From Argopecten irradians (Eukaryota > Mollusca > Bivalvia > Pectinida > Pectinidae): a DNA stretch of 64,000 bases. Where the stretch lies: positions 10,044,383 to 10,108,382 of the forward strand of contig NC_091139.1 of assembly GCF_041381155.1 (NCBI RefSeq). Reading direction: 5' to 3'. The position numbers and the translations under genes are program-made. Shown here in pieces: positions 26,801-41,800 of this stretch (its first letter is position 1; the number at the start of each line of letters is the position of its first letter). A model generated the notes under the pieces. That model had not been told where the DNA came from. It ran no database searches and saw only the letters and a list, made by a program, of their open reading frames with translations.

Positions 26801-29800
26801 CTGTCAAATAAAACAAAATATGCTATGAAATGGCTTTAATTCATCCAAAATGATTGTCAGGTCATGGATTTATAGATGGTGGCGATCAAATGTTTAAGGT
26901 AAAATAATTATAGTGTCATCGATATATTTGGACACTTACCTGTGCATTCCCCGTTCTGCTGATCGCATTCAGTACAGTTGTTATTGCATTCCATCGAACA
27001 TAATTCACCGTGAAACCCCATTTTACAATCTACAATTTAGGTATTAAAACGTGATAAGTTAAATCACTAATCACAATAATTCTTCATTTATTTATTACAC
27101 TACAGTTAAATGATATAGTAAGTTTTTAAAAATATATATCAGCATTTTAATTAACAAGATGAGATTTAAATCGAATTTTATTCTTTACGACAGAACATGT
27201 TCCCTGTGACCTTCATACATAACGTTAAACGTAACGATTTACACTTTAAATCCTTTCACATACCAAATATTTCCAGATAAAAATATAAAGGAATGAGTAC
27301 TGTGACACTTAACGTGTTAAAATTATAATCATAGAAACTAAAAAAAACTAAAATAATCTTATAATGTATTCCAGATAAAGATGTCTGGAAATTTTTATAT
27401 ATTTGATAACTCAAATTGATATAAAACTCGAATTACATAAATAGATTATTGCTTTTATTAATGTTTTGTATAAACCAGCACAATATTATTTGTTTTATAG
27501 CTTATAGGTTTGTAAGTTCAAATATAGAAGTTCAAAAGTTGTGTATTGCCTTGGCAGAATCCGTTGTCTTTATCACACAATCTTTCCTTGCAATTAATCG
27601 AGCAGTTCTTGTCACAGGTAAGGCCATACGTCGTAGGAATGCAGTCTGTACAAAGGCAGTAGTATTAGATAATATAATTATATACTTCAAATACAACGTA
27701 TAATTTTTCATACAATGACAAACATTTATTTATTTATTCATTCAGGCGTTGATTCACTATATGACTGAATCATAGGTAGTTTGTACATTTATTGTTTTTC
27801 GGTTGGAGATAACCCGACAGCAATTATTCCGTCGTTGCTTATTAAAGAGTTAACTTCCTTGCAGGTAGGTATCAATTATGACGTCATAATTTTTGAGCGA
27901 AATGTACGTCGTTTTCTCTGATTTGTGTGACGTTACACCCGAAAACATGACAACACAATTAATACCTACCCGCAATGGCAGACAACTCTGTAATGTGCAA
28001 ATAGAGAGTAGGTATATACGACCTTATATTAATGAATAAAAAAACAGACCCAACATCACCATGTTTTCCAGTGATACATTCTATAAAAATAGATATAGTG
28101 ATATTTAAACCATTACAAAGTAGAAGGAAGAAATTCTTTTTCAATAAAATATATATAAAAGGCAAAAGGTTTAACTTTTAATTACCTATACAGTGTCCTG
28201 AATCCTTTCCACACAACGTGTCCTTACAATTTCCAGGGCAGTCCTGGTCACAAACATCACCATGTTTTCCAGCGATACATTCTAAAAAACAAATAGTTAA
28301 ACCATCACAGAACAGAAGAAAGACATTCTCTTTCAATACAGTTAACACTGTATACGGCATATCAGTCTTCAAATATTGCATTACGTATGCAGTGTCCCGT
28401 GTCCTTCTCGTACAAACTATTACTGTGCAGTTGTTAAATTTTGTGGGTGTAATAAATCGCGATTTACTGTTTCGCGGGGTTTCATTTTCGCGAATTATCT
28501 GTCTAGCCTTTTCAAGTCTCATTCTTATGACAAACTATAATACGTGAAACCATGATTTTGATAAATTATCGCGAGGTATTAAATTTCGCGATTATGAATG
28601 GACCTCCGAATTAGGCTAAATTAATAACCCCACAAATATTAGCAATTGTATAGTATTACAATTCCTCGGACAGTTGTGTTCACATTTTATGCCCTGCTTT
28701 CTAGGCGTGCAGTCTGAGAAAATGAAATCGATCCGGACAGGTCATTACATTGATTTGTGACTCGTCAAAATATTTTCAGCTAAACGAATCAGTATCCGAT
28801 GTAATTATTCAGCTAAGAACTATAGATAAGTATTGTTAAAATTCATGCATTTTGATTGTTTTTAATATCTTATATTAAATGCATGATTTATATTTATTTG
28901 AAGTGAAAACGAATCCTCATTAGGTTGATATGGGATTCCAAAATATTTCACGCAAAGACAGATCTAATTACGATTTCGATGTACTACGTAGCGATTCTTA
29001 AAATGGTTCTTCAGTTAAGCAGATTTAGTAATAATTTCGAGGTAGAAAAATATGTTTGTCTTGCATAAACTGAAATAAATCAATTTCTACTTTCATATTT
29101 TACTTTTGCAAAATAATATAATCTAGATATTTCAGTTGCCGGCTCTTGAATTTGGAGAAAAAAGTTACTATCATTAGATATACAACTTCAGTGTTTCGAA
29201 AAGGAAACAACTGACCTTAACGTATATCTATGCAAGTACAATGATCCTAAATTTCATCCATGCAAGAACTGTATCGCATTAAAGGCCTCGAACGATCAAA
29301 AGTGTCACTACTTCTTAAACAAGGAAAGAAACATTTTTGTGTGTTAGTATTTACTTACTTGTACAGTTTCCATCGGTTTTCTCACAAAGTCTATCCTGGC
29401 AATTTGAGGAGCAGTTATATTCACAAGTTAAACCGTACGTCGTCGGGACGCAATCTTAAATAAAGAAAAGTATTGTTTACCTCGTGCTCAATTGGGTTTA
29501 TCATCTCATAAACTAAAAAAAATAAAAGGTTAATCCTTAAATATTGTGTCCTGTGATTCGGTCAAACAGCTTGTCCTCATAATATGTTGGACAGACATGC
29601 CTACTTTAATCACCGTACCTTACGGAAATTCATTCAAGAAGGTAAGAAAAAGAAAATGGCAGAAAGAATAATGCTAAACGTAGATAAATAGAGTATATTA
29701 AGGAACTAACGTATAACAAATATATTTTGACATTAATCCATCTTCTCTGCACATGTTCTGTCTTTGTTCATCGCTATAGATAATTTCTTCTACTGTAATT

Positions 29801-32800
29801 AACAAGGTGTTCTCAGTAATATGTACGATTTGTATTAATTCTAAAAAATGATTAAATGTTATTTTATAGATCCTGTCCAGTGTAAATATGTTTTTAAAGA
29901 TATGCTCTTAAATTATGCTTCAATATACAATACAGGAATGCAATCACGTGGAGAGGGCGTGTACGGGCTTTGCTTGCTGCCCGATTCAAAATGGAATCTT
30001 TGATTATATATATTTGTCCTCTCTTTACAGTTTCCTGGTATTTTACTGTGATCTGTCTTTTTTGTTGGGTTTTCTTGGATTCACTTTTGCGATCTGGAGC
30101 AAAATTGTACGTGGTTGTTTGTTACGTCATTATCATGTTCTTCACTGTTACGCACTTCTCAAAGAGATGTTTTTTAAGACGTGCTATAAAACACTCGAAC
30201 TGTTTTGTTGTTTTTATGGATCAAAGTTGAAAATAGTATACCTTCTCATATATATATTGATGTAAAGTAATTATGTACTACAAATATTTATATATAGATC
30301 AATTAGTAACTAGCACAAAGATACGTGCAGGCATAGACATTTGCATTCTTCGAACTGTTTTGTTGTTTTATGGATCAAAGTTGAAAATAGTATACCTTCT
30401 CATATATATATTGATGTAAAGTAATTATGTACTACAAATATTATATATAGATCAATTAGTAACTAGCACAAAGATACGTGCAGGCATAGACATTTGCATT
30501 CTTCGAACTGTTTTGTTGTTTTATGGATCAAAGTTGAAAATAGTATACCTTCTCATATATATATTGATGTAAAGTAATTATGTACTACAAATATTTATAT
30601 ATAGATCAATTAGTAACTAGCACAAAGATACGTGCAGGCATAGACATTTGCATTCTTCGAACTGTTTTGTTGTTTTATATATGATCAAAGTTGAAAATAG
30701 TATACCTTCTCATATATATATTGATGTAAAGTAATTATGTACTACAAATATTTATATATAGATCAATTAGTAACTAGCACAAAGATACGTGCAGGCATAG
30801 ACATTTGCATTCTTCGAACTGTTTTGTTGTTTTATGGATCAAAGTTGAAAATAGTATACCTTCTCATATATATATTGATGTAAAGTAATTATGTACTACA
30901 AAATATTTATATATAGATCAATTAGTAACTAGCACAAAGATACGTGCAGGCATAGACATTTGCATTCTTCGAACTGTTTTGTTGTTTTATGGATCAAAGT
31001 TGAAAATAGTATACCTTCTCATATATATATTGATGTAAAGTAATATATACTACAAATATTTATATAATAGATCAATTAGTAACTAGCACAAAGATACGTG
31101 CAGGCATAGACATTTGCATTCTTCGAACTGTTTTGTTGTTTTATGGATCAAAGTTGAAAATAGTATACCTTCTCATATATATATTGATGTAAAGTAATTA
31201 TGTACTACAAATATTATATATAGATCAATTAGTAACTAGCACAAAGATACGTGCAGGCATAGACATTTGCATTCTTCGAACTGTTTTGTTGTTTTTATGG
31301 ATCAAAGTTGAAAATAGTATACCTTCTCATATATATATTGATGTAAAGTAATTATGTACTACAAATATTTATATATAGATCAATTAGTAACTAGCACAAA
31401 GATACGTGCAGGCATAGACATTTGCATTCTTCGAACTGTTTTGTTGTTTTATGGATCAAAGTTGAAAAATAGTATACCTTCTCATATATATATATTGATG
31501 TAAAGTAATTATGTACTACAAATATTTATATATAGATCAATTAGTAACTAGCACAAAGATACGTGCAGGCATAGACATTTGCATTCTTCGAACTGTTTTG
31601 TTGTTTTATGGATCAAAGTTGAAAATAGTATACCTTCTCATATATATATTGATGTAAAGTAATTATGTACTACAAATATTTATATATAGATCAATTAGTA
31701 ACTAGCACAAAGATACGTGCAGGCATAGACATTTGCATTCTTCGAACTGTTTTGTTGTTTTATGGATCAAAGTTGAAAATAGTATACCTTCTCATATATA
31801 TATTGATGTAAAGTAATTATGTACTACAAATATTTATATATAGATCAATTAGTAACTAGCACAAAGATACGTGCAGGCATAGACATTTGCATTCTTCGAA
31901 CTGTTTTGTTGTTTTATGGATCAAAGTTGAAAATAGTATACCTTCTCATATATATATTGATGTAAAGTAATTATGTACTACAAATATTTATATATAGATC
32001 AATTAGTAACTAGCACAAAGATACGTGCAGGCATAGACATTTGCATTCTTCGAACTGTTTTGTTGTTTTATGGATCAAAGTTGAAAATAGTATACCTTCT
32101 CATATATATATTGATGTAAAGTAATTATGTACTACAAATATTATATATAGATCAATTAGTAACTAGCACAAAGATACGTGCAGGCATAGACATTTGCATT
32201 CTTCGAACTGTTTTGTTGTTTTATGGATCAAAGTTGAAAATAGTATACCTTCTCATATATATATTGATGTAAAGTAATTATGTACTACAAATATTATAAA
32301 ATAGATCAATTAGTAACTAGCACAAAGATACGTGCAGGCATAGACATTTGCATTCTTCGAACTGTTTTGTTGTTTTATGGATCAAAGTTGAAAATAGTAT
32401 ACCTTCTCATATATATATTGATGTAAAGTAATTATGTACTACAAATATTATATATAGATCAATTAGTAACTAGCACAAAGATACGTGCAGCATAGATTCA
32501 TTCTTCGAACTGTTTTGTTGTTTTATGGATCAAAGTTGAAAATAGTATACCTTCTCATATATATATTGATGTAAAGTATATGTACTACAAATATTATATA
32601 TAGATCAATTAGTAACTAGCACAAAGATACGTGCAGGCATAGACATTTGCATTCTTCGAACTGTTTTGTTGTTTTATGGATCAAAGTTGAAAATAGTATA
32701 CCTTCTCATATATATATTGATGTAAAGTAATTATGTACTACAAATATTATATATAGATCAATTAGTAACTAGCACAAAGATACGTGCAGGCACTCTCCAC

Positions 32801-35800
32801 TTTATTGTTATTTTCACAGGTTTCATCAGCATGTTTTTATGTGCATATGTATATAAGATATGTTATTTGTCTACATATTTAATCTCTTAAGATTGATTGA
32901 CAATTGATCGCAATTTCTTATATATTTAATTATAATTTATACCGACGTTGAAACGTTATTAACTACTGAACTAAGTGTATCAACATTAATTTTATATTTT
33001 ATTAACACATATATTATAATACGTATTTTGACATGATATGTACCATGCATTAGAATATTTACGTTTTAATCTTAATAGCATGCACGGTTTAAATATGTAG
33101 ATATATAATTAAGTGCGATTGCGTACGTTACAGTAAAGTTGATAAAAAGTGAAACGGCGTTAAAATGAAAACAACAGATATTAGGGTAAATACTTCCAGG
33201 TAATAAACAGTACGAGTACTAAAAATAGTGTTCTTAATCAACAATATTTACATTTTTATTGCAGTCCCACTATGTAACCTTATCAAACGCAGTTGGCAAT
33301 CATCTAGACAATAAACTTAAAGCGCTTATTATGACGTCATTATCATTGTGACGTCACAATTATCGTGACAGCGATCACAGATGACGGCTGTTCAAAATTG
33401 CTGTTCCAGCCATGACGATGACGTATAATTATTTCATTAGATGCAAAATTATAACCAAATGTAAATATAAGAATTGAACGTCTTTCAATTGGCATTTACA
33501 GCCAATAGGAAAGCTAACTGAACAGAGGCGAATTTAACATGAAGTGCTTCATAGTATTTGCCGCTGTCCAGTTTGCATTCATATTGGCTATGAATGCCAA
33601 CTGAAAGAAGCTCAAAAAACGAATTGACACTTACCTACACAGTGGCCATTGTCTTTTCCGCACAAACCTTCTTTACAATTGACAGGACAATTCATTCCAC
33701 AAGTATTACCGTACGTTCCGGGGATACACTCTGAAGGTAAAGGATTTTACTATTTACTAAATTATTATATATACGACATTATTTAAACATTGATTATATA
33801 ATTTGTACAACGTTATAGTGAGCCTGTGTAAACTTCTACAATTATCAACTGTAATTAATGTAGATCGTCCCTTGTGGTTTCGATTATTTTTTTTATTTGT
33901 AGACAAACCCTGATCACAAAAGCTCATAAAATTCATATGTCACCTGGTTAATTTTTCTTCCAAGGTTGCTTAAAGATATGTTCTAAAACTTAATATTCCG
34001 GATTTTAAGGATTTTAAAATAAATAACGTTTTCTCTTCGTCGTAACTTTTATAACATGTAAAGATAACCTCAATCTTGTTATTAAAAAACAGCCTTACTC
34101 TGGGGCGAATATATAGCTTTGTGTGATTCTGTATTGAAATTAACAGTTTTCCGAAATAATACCTTCCAAATTATAAATAAAGATTTTGAAGGAAAAAAGA
34201 ATAAAAAGAAAAACATTTTCCAGCAATTTTATTTTCGTATATTGTTTGCCCGTTTCCTGACGAAACACAGTTTACTGGTATGTTACGATTCGTGTCTATC
34301 GAAGATCGAAACTCGAATGTTTCCATTCAAAACACAACTCATTCCCTATCAGCATCGATATGATGTGCGAACTCAGTTCTATCCTGCAAAAATATGGGCA
34401 CACAGTTACAAATGATAACGGTCATTCAGTTGTTACTGGCCCGCAGTTTTTCATTTTGGTTCCCCGTCAATCCATGTGTATTCAATGTTAATTGACCATT
34501 ATGATCCATTGTGATCCTTGGGTTTTACTTCATGCATAAAAAATAAGATTAAACTAGATTTACCGATTACCACAACTTTTGATTGGTATATGTCAAGTAA
34601 ACACTAGGAAAGCTCCCAAACGAAATATTTCCCGAGTGCTGATAGCCGAAGCGAGTTATGATTCGGATAGCAACGTTACAGACGTATGACATCACAGAAG
34701 GGACGATCTCCATTACATGTGTTTCGATTTATCACATTTCATTAAAGCAGCGATATGCTAAAACAAAATAACAATATACTTTGTCCTTATAAGTTTGCTG
34801 ATCAAAGATAGCTTTGTACATTGCTGCAGAAATGATAAGGCAGATATAATATCGAAAGTCAACGTTTTCGACTGAACTGACACTTACCAACACAGTGCCA
34901 ATATTTGATTTAGGAAATAAGAAATGAAATGATCATTGAAGTTAAGTTAAGTGTCCATACGTTATAACCTTTAATGTGTCATTTTGTAATTAAGGATAAT
35001 TGGAAAACAATCTCACCATCACAGTGTCCTGTGTCTTTATCACAGAGACTATTATTACAGTTGGTAGAACAATTTTGTTCACATCTTTGTCCAAACGTTG
35101 TGGGAATGCAATCTGAAAAAAAACCGAGTTCCTAATTGAAAATTAATCGTTCAGTAATCTTGAGTATCTCAAATAACTTTGCTGCAGAAATGTAAATATA
35201 TGTGTTTTTTAATCCAGAAATAACATAGAAAGTCAACGTTTACGACTAAACTGACACTTACCAACAAGAGGTCCATCCATCGAGAATGGGGAAATATTTA
35301 TAAGCACTCTTTTAATGCTACTACTAGCTCCAAACTTCAATGGTTGCAATTCCGAATTAATCACAGAATACTAACTACAAAATCATTTTTATTAAAAATT
35401 GGTAAATTAAACAACAATCTTTGTACTTTTTGTAAAACATATCCTGAAACAATCACTCATATATTTTGGGACTGTGAAAATGTATCAAATTTGATTGAAA
35501 AATATCGCTAATTACTAATAATTTAAGTCTTAGATTTGAAAAACAAAATTTGATTTTCGGCAAACAAGATGGTTCTCATTCTAATTTTCATGCTGAAAAC
35601 TTGATACTGTTCCTAGTAAAACAATACATTTACAACTGTAAATGTCTTGAAAAAGAACTTAACATAAACAGTCTAAAAATCGCATTAAATTTGAATTAAA
35701 AGCTCACAATATTATAATATCCAATAGTAATCTAAAGCGTAAACCACTGATACTTGTAGAACTACAAAATTGGTAAAATATATAAATAGTAACATTTTAA

Positions 35801-38800
35801 TAAAAGTTCTTGAAATGTCTCTGACCTACTTTTATCCTCTTTTTGTCTCTTGTCCTTGGTGTACTTTCTCTGCTTTATCAAGAGCTGTCTCCCTTATTCA
35901 CTTTGTCACTTCATTTGTGGAAGGGAAATAACTCTTGATAGATAGTCAATGTGTGTGTACTATGTAATGTTTAGTATGATAATTGTAAGTACAATTAAAT
36001 ATTTGATTTTGAATAATTTTTCATATGTCACATTTATTATATTTGTCTTTCATGTATCTCTTGTCAATGTTGTCTTGTGTATATTATTTGAAAAAAATGA
36101 ATAAAAAATAAATTAAAAAAAAAAGTTAAATGAAATTGTACACCACAGCTTTACAAAATTGGTTACAAATAGTAACATAATATAGTAACCAGTAAAAGGT
36201 TTTTGAATTGTCTCTGACCTAGGTTTATCCGCTGTTTCTGTCTTGTCCTTGGTGTATTTTCTCTGCTCTATCAAGAGTTGTCTCCCTTATTCACTTTGTC
36301 ACTTTATTTGTGCATCCTGAACTCATCACAATGTTGTCTTTGTGTATATTATTTAAAAAAAATGAATAAAAAATAAATTAAAATTAAAAAAAAAAATAAA
36401 TCAAAAACAAAGGGCCATCGTCCTTTCCGCACAAAGTTTAAATATGTAATTATATCATTAAGTGCGATTGCGTATGTTACAGTATGGCGACTTAAATGGA
36501 TGTACAATGGATGTTGCTTGAAGTGCAATGGTGTTAAATTGAAACAACATGTATTTGGGTAAATAGTTCCAGGTAATAAACAGTGTAAATACTAGTAAAT
36601 ATTTGCTCTTAATCAACAATAACATAGAAAAACGAACTGACACTTACCTACACAGTGGCCATTGTCTTTTCCGCACAAACCTTCTTCACAATTGACAGGA
36701 CAATTCATTCCACAAGTATTACCGTACTTTCCGGAAACACATTCTGAAAGTAAGGATTTTACTTATTAGTTAACTGAAGCTAGTATGTGTTTCAACGATG
36801 TAATTAAGTTCGTACCATTTATATAATGTTACAGTACGCATTTAAAACGCAATAATGATCACCTTATGACAATCTTGTTTAATTGTGTTTTATTACGTAT
36901 CATATTTATGATGGCAGCATTATATTTAGTCGACGATAACAATAATCAATTTAGGTTCATTGATCAATAACCTTTCTTTTTGATTGAATCACTTCATAAC
37001 AAGGTTGAGAGAAACATAAATATTGTTCAAACTAATGATGAATTTACTCTGTTTTGATTCAAGGGAGAAACATCCAGGTACGTGACCTCATGATATCGTT
37101 AGACATTTCTATGATTTTATTCCGTTGCACTTTGCATTGTGTTACACCACTGTCTGATCTAACAGATGAGGTGATTAAACACTACTCGCCTATACAGAAT
37201 CCCTTGTCCTTTCCACACAAACCGGGTTTACGCCTATACAGTACCCCGTGTCCTTTCCACACAAACCGGGTATACAATTGACTGGACAATTATATTCACA
37301 GATAATAACTCAATGTACTAACTATAATAATTTACATACCATTAACACCTATCACTGGAAAACATATTTTTTTTGAAATTATTAAGAAAAAGAAAATGTA
37401 AAGGAATTGATGTTCTGTAGTAAAATACATATTTGATTTTAAGAAATAGTAAATGAAATAATCAATGATGTTGAGTGTCTATAGGTTATATATGTAATTT
37501 TGTAATTTAAGATAATTGAAAACAAATCTCACCTTCACAGTACCCAGTGTCTTTATCACAGAGACTATTATTACAATTGGTGGAACAATCATATTCACAT
37601 CTGGGACCAAACGTTGTGGGAATGCAATCTGAAAAACAAAGTTAAGTCGAACTGAATCACAAAATTTTGATTTTTAGCTTAAAACGTAGTTGTGATGTCA
37701 TCTATTGTTGTTTCTGTACATTAACTCCCCGATTATCGGATCATTACCTGTAACTGTCCTATATGTTACCTTTTACTGTCTTATATGTGACTCTAATATA
37801 AGACAGTTACTTATAAGACAGTAAAAGGTAGCATGAGTTACACAATACGGGTGAGTATATGTCTCCGGGCATAATCCCATAATTATATTAACACACAACC
37901 TGCCGGAATATTCCAGTATTTTTAATCCAAATTACGAAAAATCCCACATATGATTATGAAGAGAATTTAATCCTCTATTGATGCGGAATGAAACACATCC
38001 ACAGAATTTCTGTATATATATATCCCAGATAGAAATTTCCTCCTTATTATTAATTCACCATTTAACACTTATCTACAGCATTAACACAAATTTCCGCTAT
38101 CTGAAACCTTTTTGTTTTTGTACACCGCTTTTGATTTTAAATTTCCAAATCATCTACACTGTAGTTTTACACTTATTTTGGTGTTGTTTGAAGAATATTT
38201 CAGAATTTTAACCCTAAATCCCATTGGCTTGTTGACTGATATTGCACATGGTATAAATAAATCAAAAATTGTCCCTAGAGAAGTCGAAATTTTAAATCCA
38301 CTGAATTCAATGAAAGTTCTAGCGGCACCAACTGTTTTGAACTTGCCTGTAAATCACTGTTATATGCGATCATTTTAACAAGACGTTTTCAAACAAACGC
38401 CTAAATTGTAATGTCATTTCTTTACCACATCGGACATTGGAAATAAAAGTCCTTTTCGCAATAAAAGTCACTAAAGCCACGTTAATATATCGCTTAAATT
38501 GAGAAAGTAATATTCCTCCATCACTATTTCGGGACATGGTGAATATGAATTTACAGAAAGTTTTCCAACCCAAAAGCATGCTTCATGCTTTCCGTTCATG
38601 AATGCTATTCATCACACATAACGCAGGCAAAGGTAATTCTATGTTGCCATTGTCTATATTGGAATTTTCATGGTTGGATGCACATTGGTAGAGTTTCATG
38701 AGCTCATAAACAAAGGCAAAAAACTGACCTATATCAGAAATAAAAGTGTACTTTATTAACACAAAGACTTGCTATGTTTTAAGTTAGAGATAAGCCTTAA

Positions 38801-41800
38801 ACTGAACAATACGTGGGAGAGAGAACAGATCACGGCTCTGACGGCCCCTCGATACCGTTCTCTCTCTCACATATTGTACAGTTTGAGACTTATCTCCATA
38901 ACTTAATTATGTTTAATGCCACATTTTGTAATGTCAAATATCTAACAAATAGGTGAAAACATATTTTAAATGAGTCATCCTTAAGAAAAGGGATGAATTT
39001 AAGATGGTAAAGGTATTCATGATATTTTTCTGCTGACACTTTAATTATAACAGACACCTCAAGCTCAATAAATATGTGTCATCCTTAAGAAACTATTTTT
39101 TCTGCTCCTGCTTATCGCTCAGCACAAAGGGAGTGGGATGACTGGTCCGCCCGTTGTCAGTATAATGTGACTGGGTGGGTGTGTTGCTTGGTTCTTCGGC
39201 GGCATGCTTCAGTGATATAGCACTATAAAAAGGGCAACAGTTCCACTATGCAAGAAGACACATCATGAATTTACCGCAGTCTCCCAAAACAAAACACGCA
39301 GCACACCAGATACATGGGAGGCCGTCCTTACATGACCATAGCTGTTAATAGGACGTAAATTAATCAAACAAACAAACAAACATGAAAACTGGTGAATTTA
39401 AGAAGGTAAAGGAGACACTTTAACTCTCGAATTGAACACCTTTCTGAATATTTTGCCGTTTGAAGTGAACATAAATACTTTTTTTATTTTAAGAATTACA
39501 ACATTAATTTATAACTCCATAAACCTGATATTGATATTTAAGCTATATATTTTACCAGTAAAAGATAAGATACGGGAAAATTATAAAATAAAGGGAAGAT
39601 AATTCTATTTTGTCCGTTGCAATGACTACATCTGGTTGTATATGTCATGTAGCTCTGCGTTAAACTTTCTTTTATACATATCTTGTAAAAGGTGTTTCCA
39701 GTGCCGAACATTCCTCTGGCTTGATATTTCAGGGAAAGGAATTTATATAAGCTTTAAGCTTGTTTTCCGATCCCGAAATGTGTTTCTTTACTGTATTATA
39801 TGTATCATTATATGAATAAAATACTGTTTAAACTAATATTTGCTGATTCCTACCTGCACACGTCCCGGTGTCTTTCTCACACACATTATTTTCACAGTTT
39901 ACTGGACAAGTGATGTTACAGAAATCCCCGTAAGTCCCATCGAAACAATCTAAAAAAGGCCCAATATTTTGTCAAAATATCTGACTTCAAACTACTGAAA
40001 ATGTAAACAAGGAAATCAAAACTAAATAATTTAACTTGTGTTACAGTTATAATATTGTAAAAAGTCCCTTAATGAGTAATGATCGCACGATGTCCGCTGA
40101 TGCCGTGAATATGAACGAGTATCGATTTAGATATTATTTATGCAATATACATTTGGTCGCTTGAAAACTTTAAAATGACAATCGGAATCATTCACAGATG
40201 GATGATGTTATGATACACTGAATTCATTAATGATTGAGAATAACAATACAATATCAACTTACAGAAGCAAGCACCTGTTAATAGGACGTTAATTAATCAA
40301 ACACTCTTTTAGTGCTACTACTAGCTCCAAACTTCAATGGTTTCAATTCCGAATTAATCACGGAATACTAACTACAAAATCATTTTTATTAAAAATCGGT
40401 AAATTAAACAACAATCTTTGTACTTTTTTGTAAAACATATCCTGAAACAATCACTCTATGGGACTGTGAAAATGTATCAAATTTGATTGAAAAATATCGC
40501 TAATTACTAATAATTTAAGTCTTAGATTTGAAAAACAAAATTTGATTTTCGGCAAACAAGATGGTTCTCATTCTAATTTTCATGCTGAAAACTTGATACT
40601 GTTCCTAGTAAAACAATACATTTACAACTGTAAATGTCTTGAAAAAGAACTTAACATAAACAGTCTAAAAATCGCATTAAATTTGAATTAAAAGCTCACA
40701 ATATTATAATATCCAATAGTAATCTAAAGCGTAAACCACTGATACTTGTAGAACTACAAAATTGGTAAAATATATAAATAGTAACATTTTAATAAAAGTT
40801 CTTGAAATGTCTCTGACCTACTTTTATCCTCTTTTTGTCTCTTGTCCTTGGTGTACTTTCTCTGCTTTATCAAGAGCTGTCTCCCTTATTCACTTTGTCA
40901 CTTCATTTGTGGAAGGGAAATAACTCTTGATAGATAGTCAATGTGTGTGTACTATGTAATGTTTAGTATGATAATTGTAAGTACAATTAAATATTTGATT
41001 TTGAATAATTTTTCATATGTCACATTTATTATATTTGTCTTTCATGTATCTCTTGTCAATGTTGTCTTGTGTATATTATTTGAAAAAAAATGAATAAAAA
41101 ATAAATTAAAAAAAAAAGTTAAATGAAATTGTACACCACAGCTTTACAAAATTGGTTACAAATAGTAACATAATATAGTAACCAGTAAAAGGTTTTTGAA
41201 TTGTCTCTGACCTAGGTTTATCCGCTGTTTCTGTCTTGTCCTTGGTGTATTTTCTCTGCTCTATCAAGAGTTGTCTCCCTTATTCACTTTGTCACTTTAT
41301 TTGTGCATCCTGAACTCATCACAATGTTGTCTTTGTGTATATTATTTAAAAAAAAAATGAATAAAAAATAAATTAAAATTAAAAAAAAAAAAAATCAAAA
41401 ACAAAGGGCCATCGTCCTTTCCGCACAAAGTTTAAATATGTAATTATATCATTAAGTGCGATTGCGTATGTTACAGTATGGCGACTTAAATGGATGTACA
41501 ATGGATGTTGCTTGAAGTGCAATGGTGTTAAATTGAAACAACATGTATTTGGGTAAATAGTTCCAGGTAATAAACAGTGTAAATACTAGTAAATATTTGC
41601 TCTTAATCAACAATAACATAGAAAAACGAACTGACACTTACCTACACAGTGGCCATTGTCTTTTCCGCACAAACCTTCTTTACAATTGACAGGACAATTC
41701 ATTCCACAAGTATTACCGTACTTTCCGGAGACACATTCTGAAAGTAAGGATTTTACTTATTAGTTAACTGAAGCTAGTATGTGTTTCAACGATGTAATTA

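Larger units (their letters stand above)
35305..40280. repeat. Segmental tandem duplication, unit A
   Basis: It holds the LINE pair, EGF exons 7, 6 and 5, one broken EGF exon and the donor end of an EGF exon (ACTTACAGAAGCAAGCACCTGTTA). The same series in the same order follows in unit B (40302-43906), with long near-identical stretches in both exons and introns. Unit A is longer because of a ~1.2-kb extra segment (about 37680-38905) and a SINE. Confidence 0.88.

Noticed and set aside
30190..32792. CRISPR-like array
   Set aside because: The whole 154-bp unit is repeated with no unique spacers; it is a eukaryotic minisatellite.
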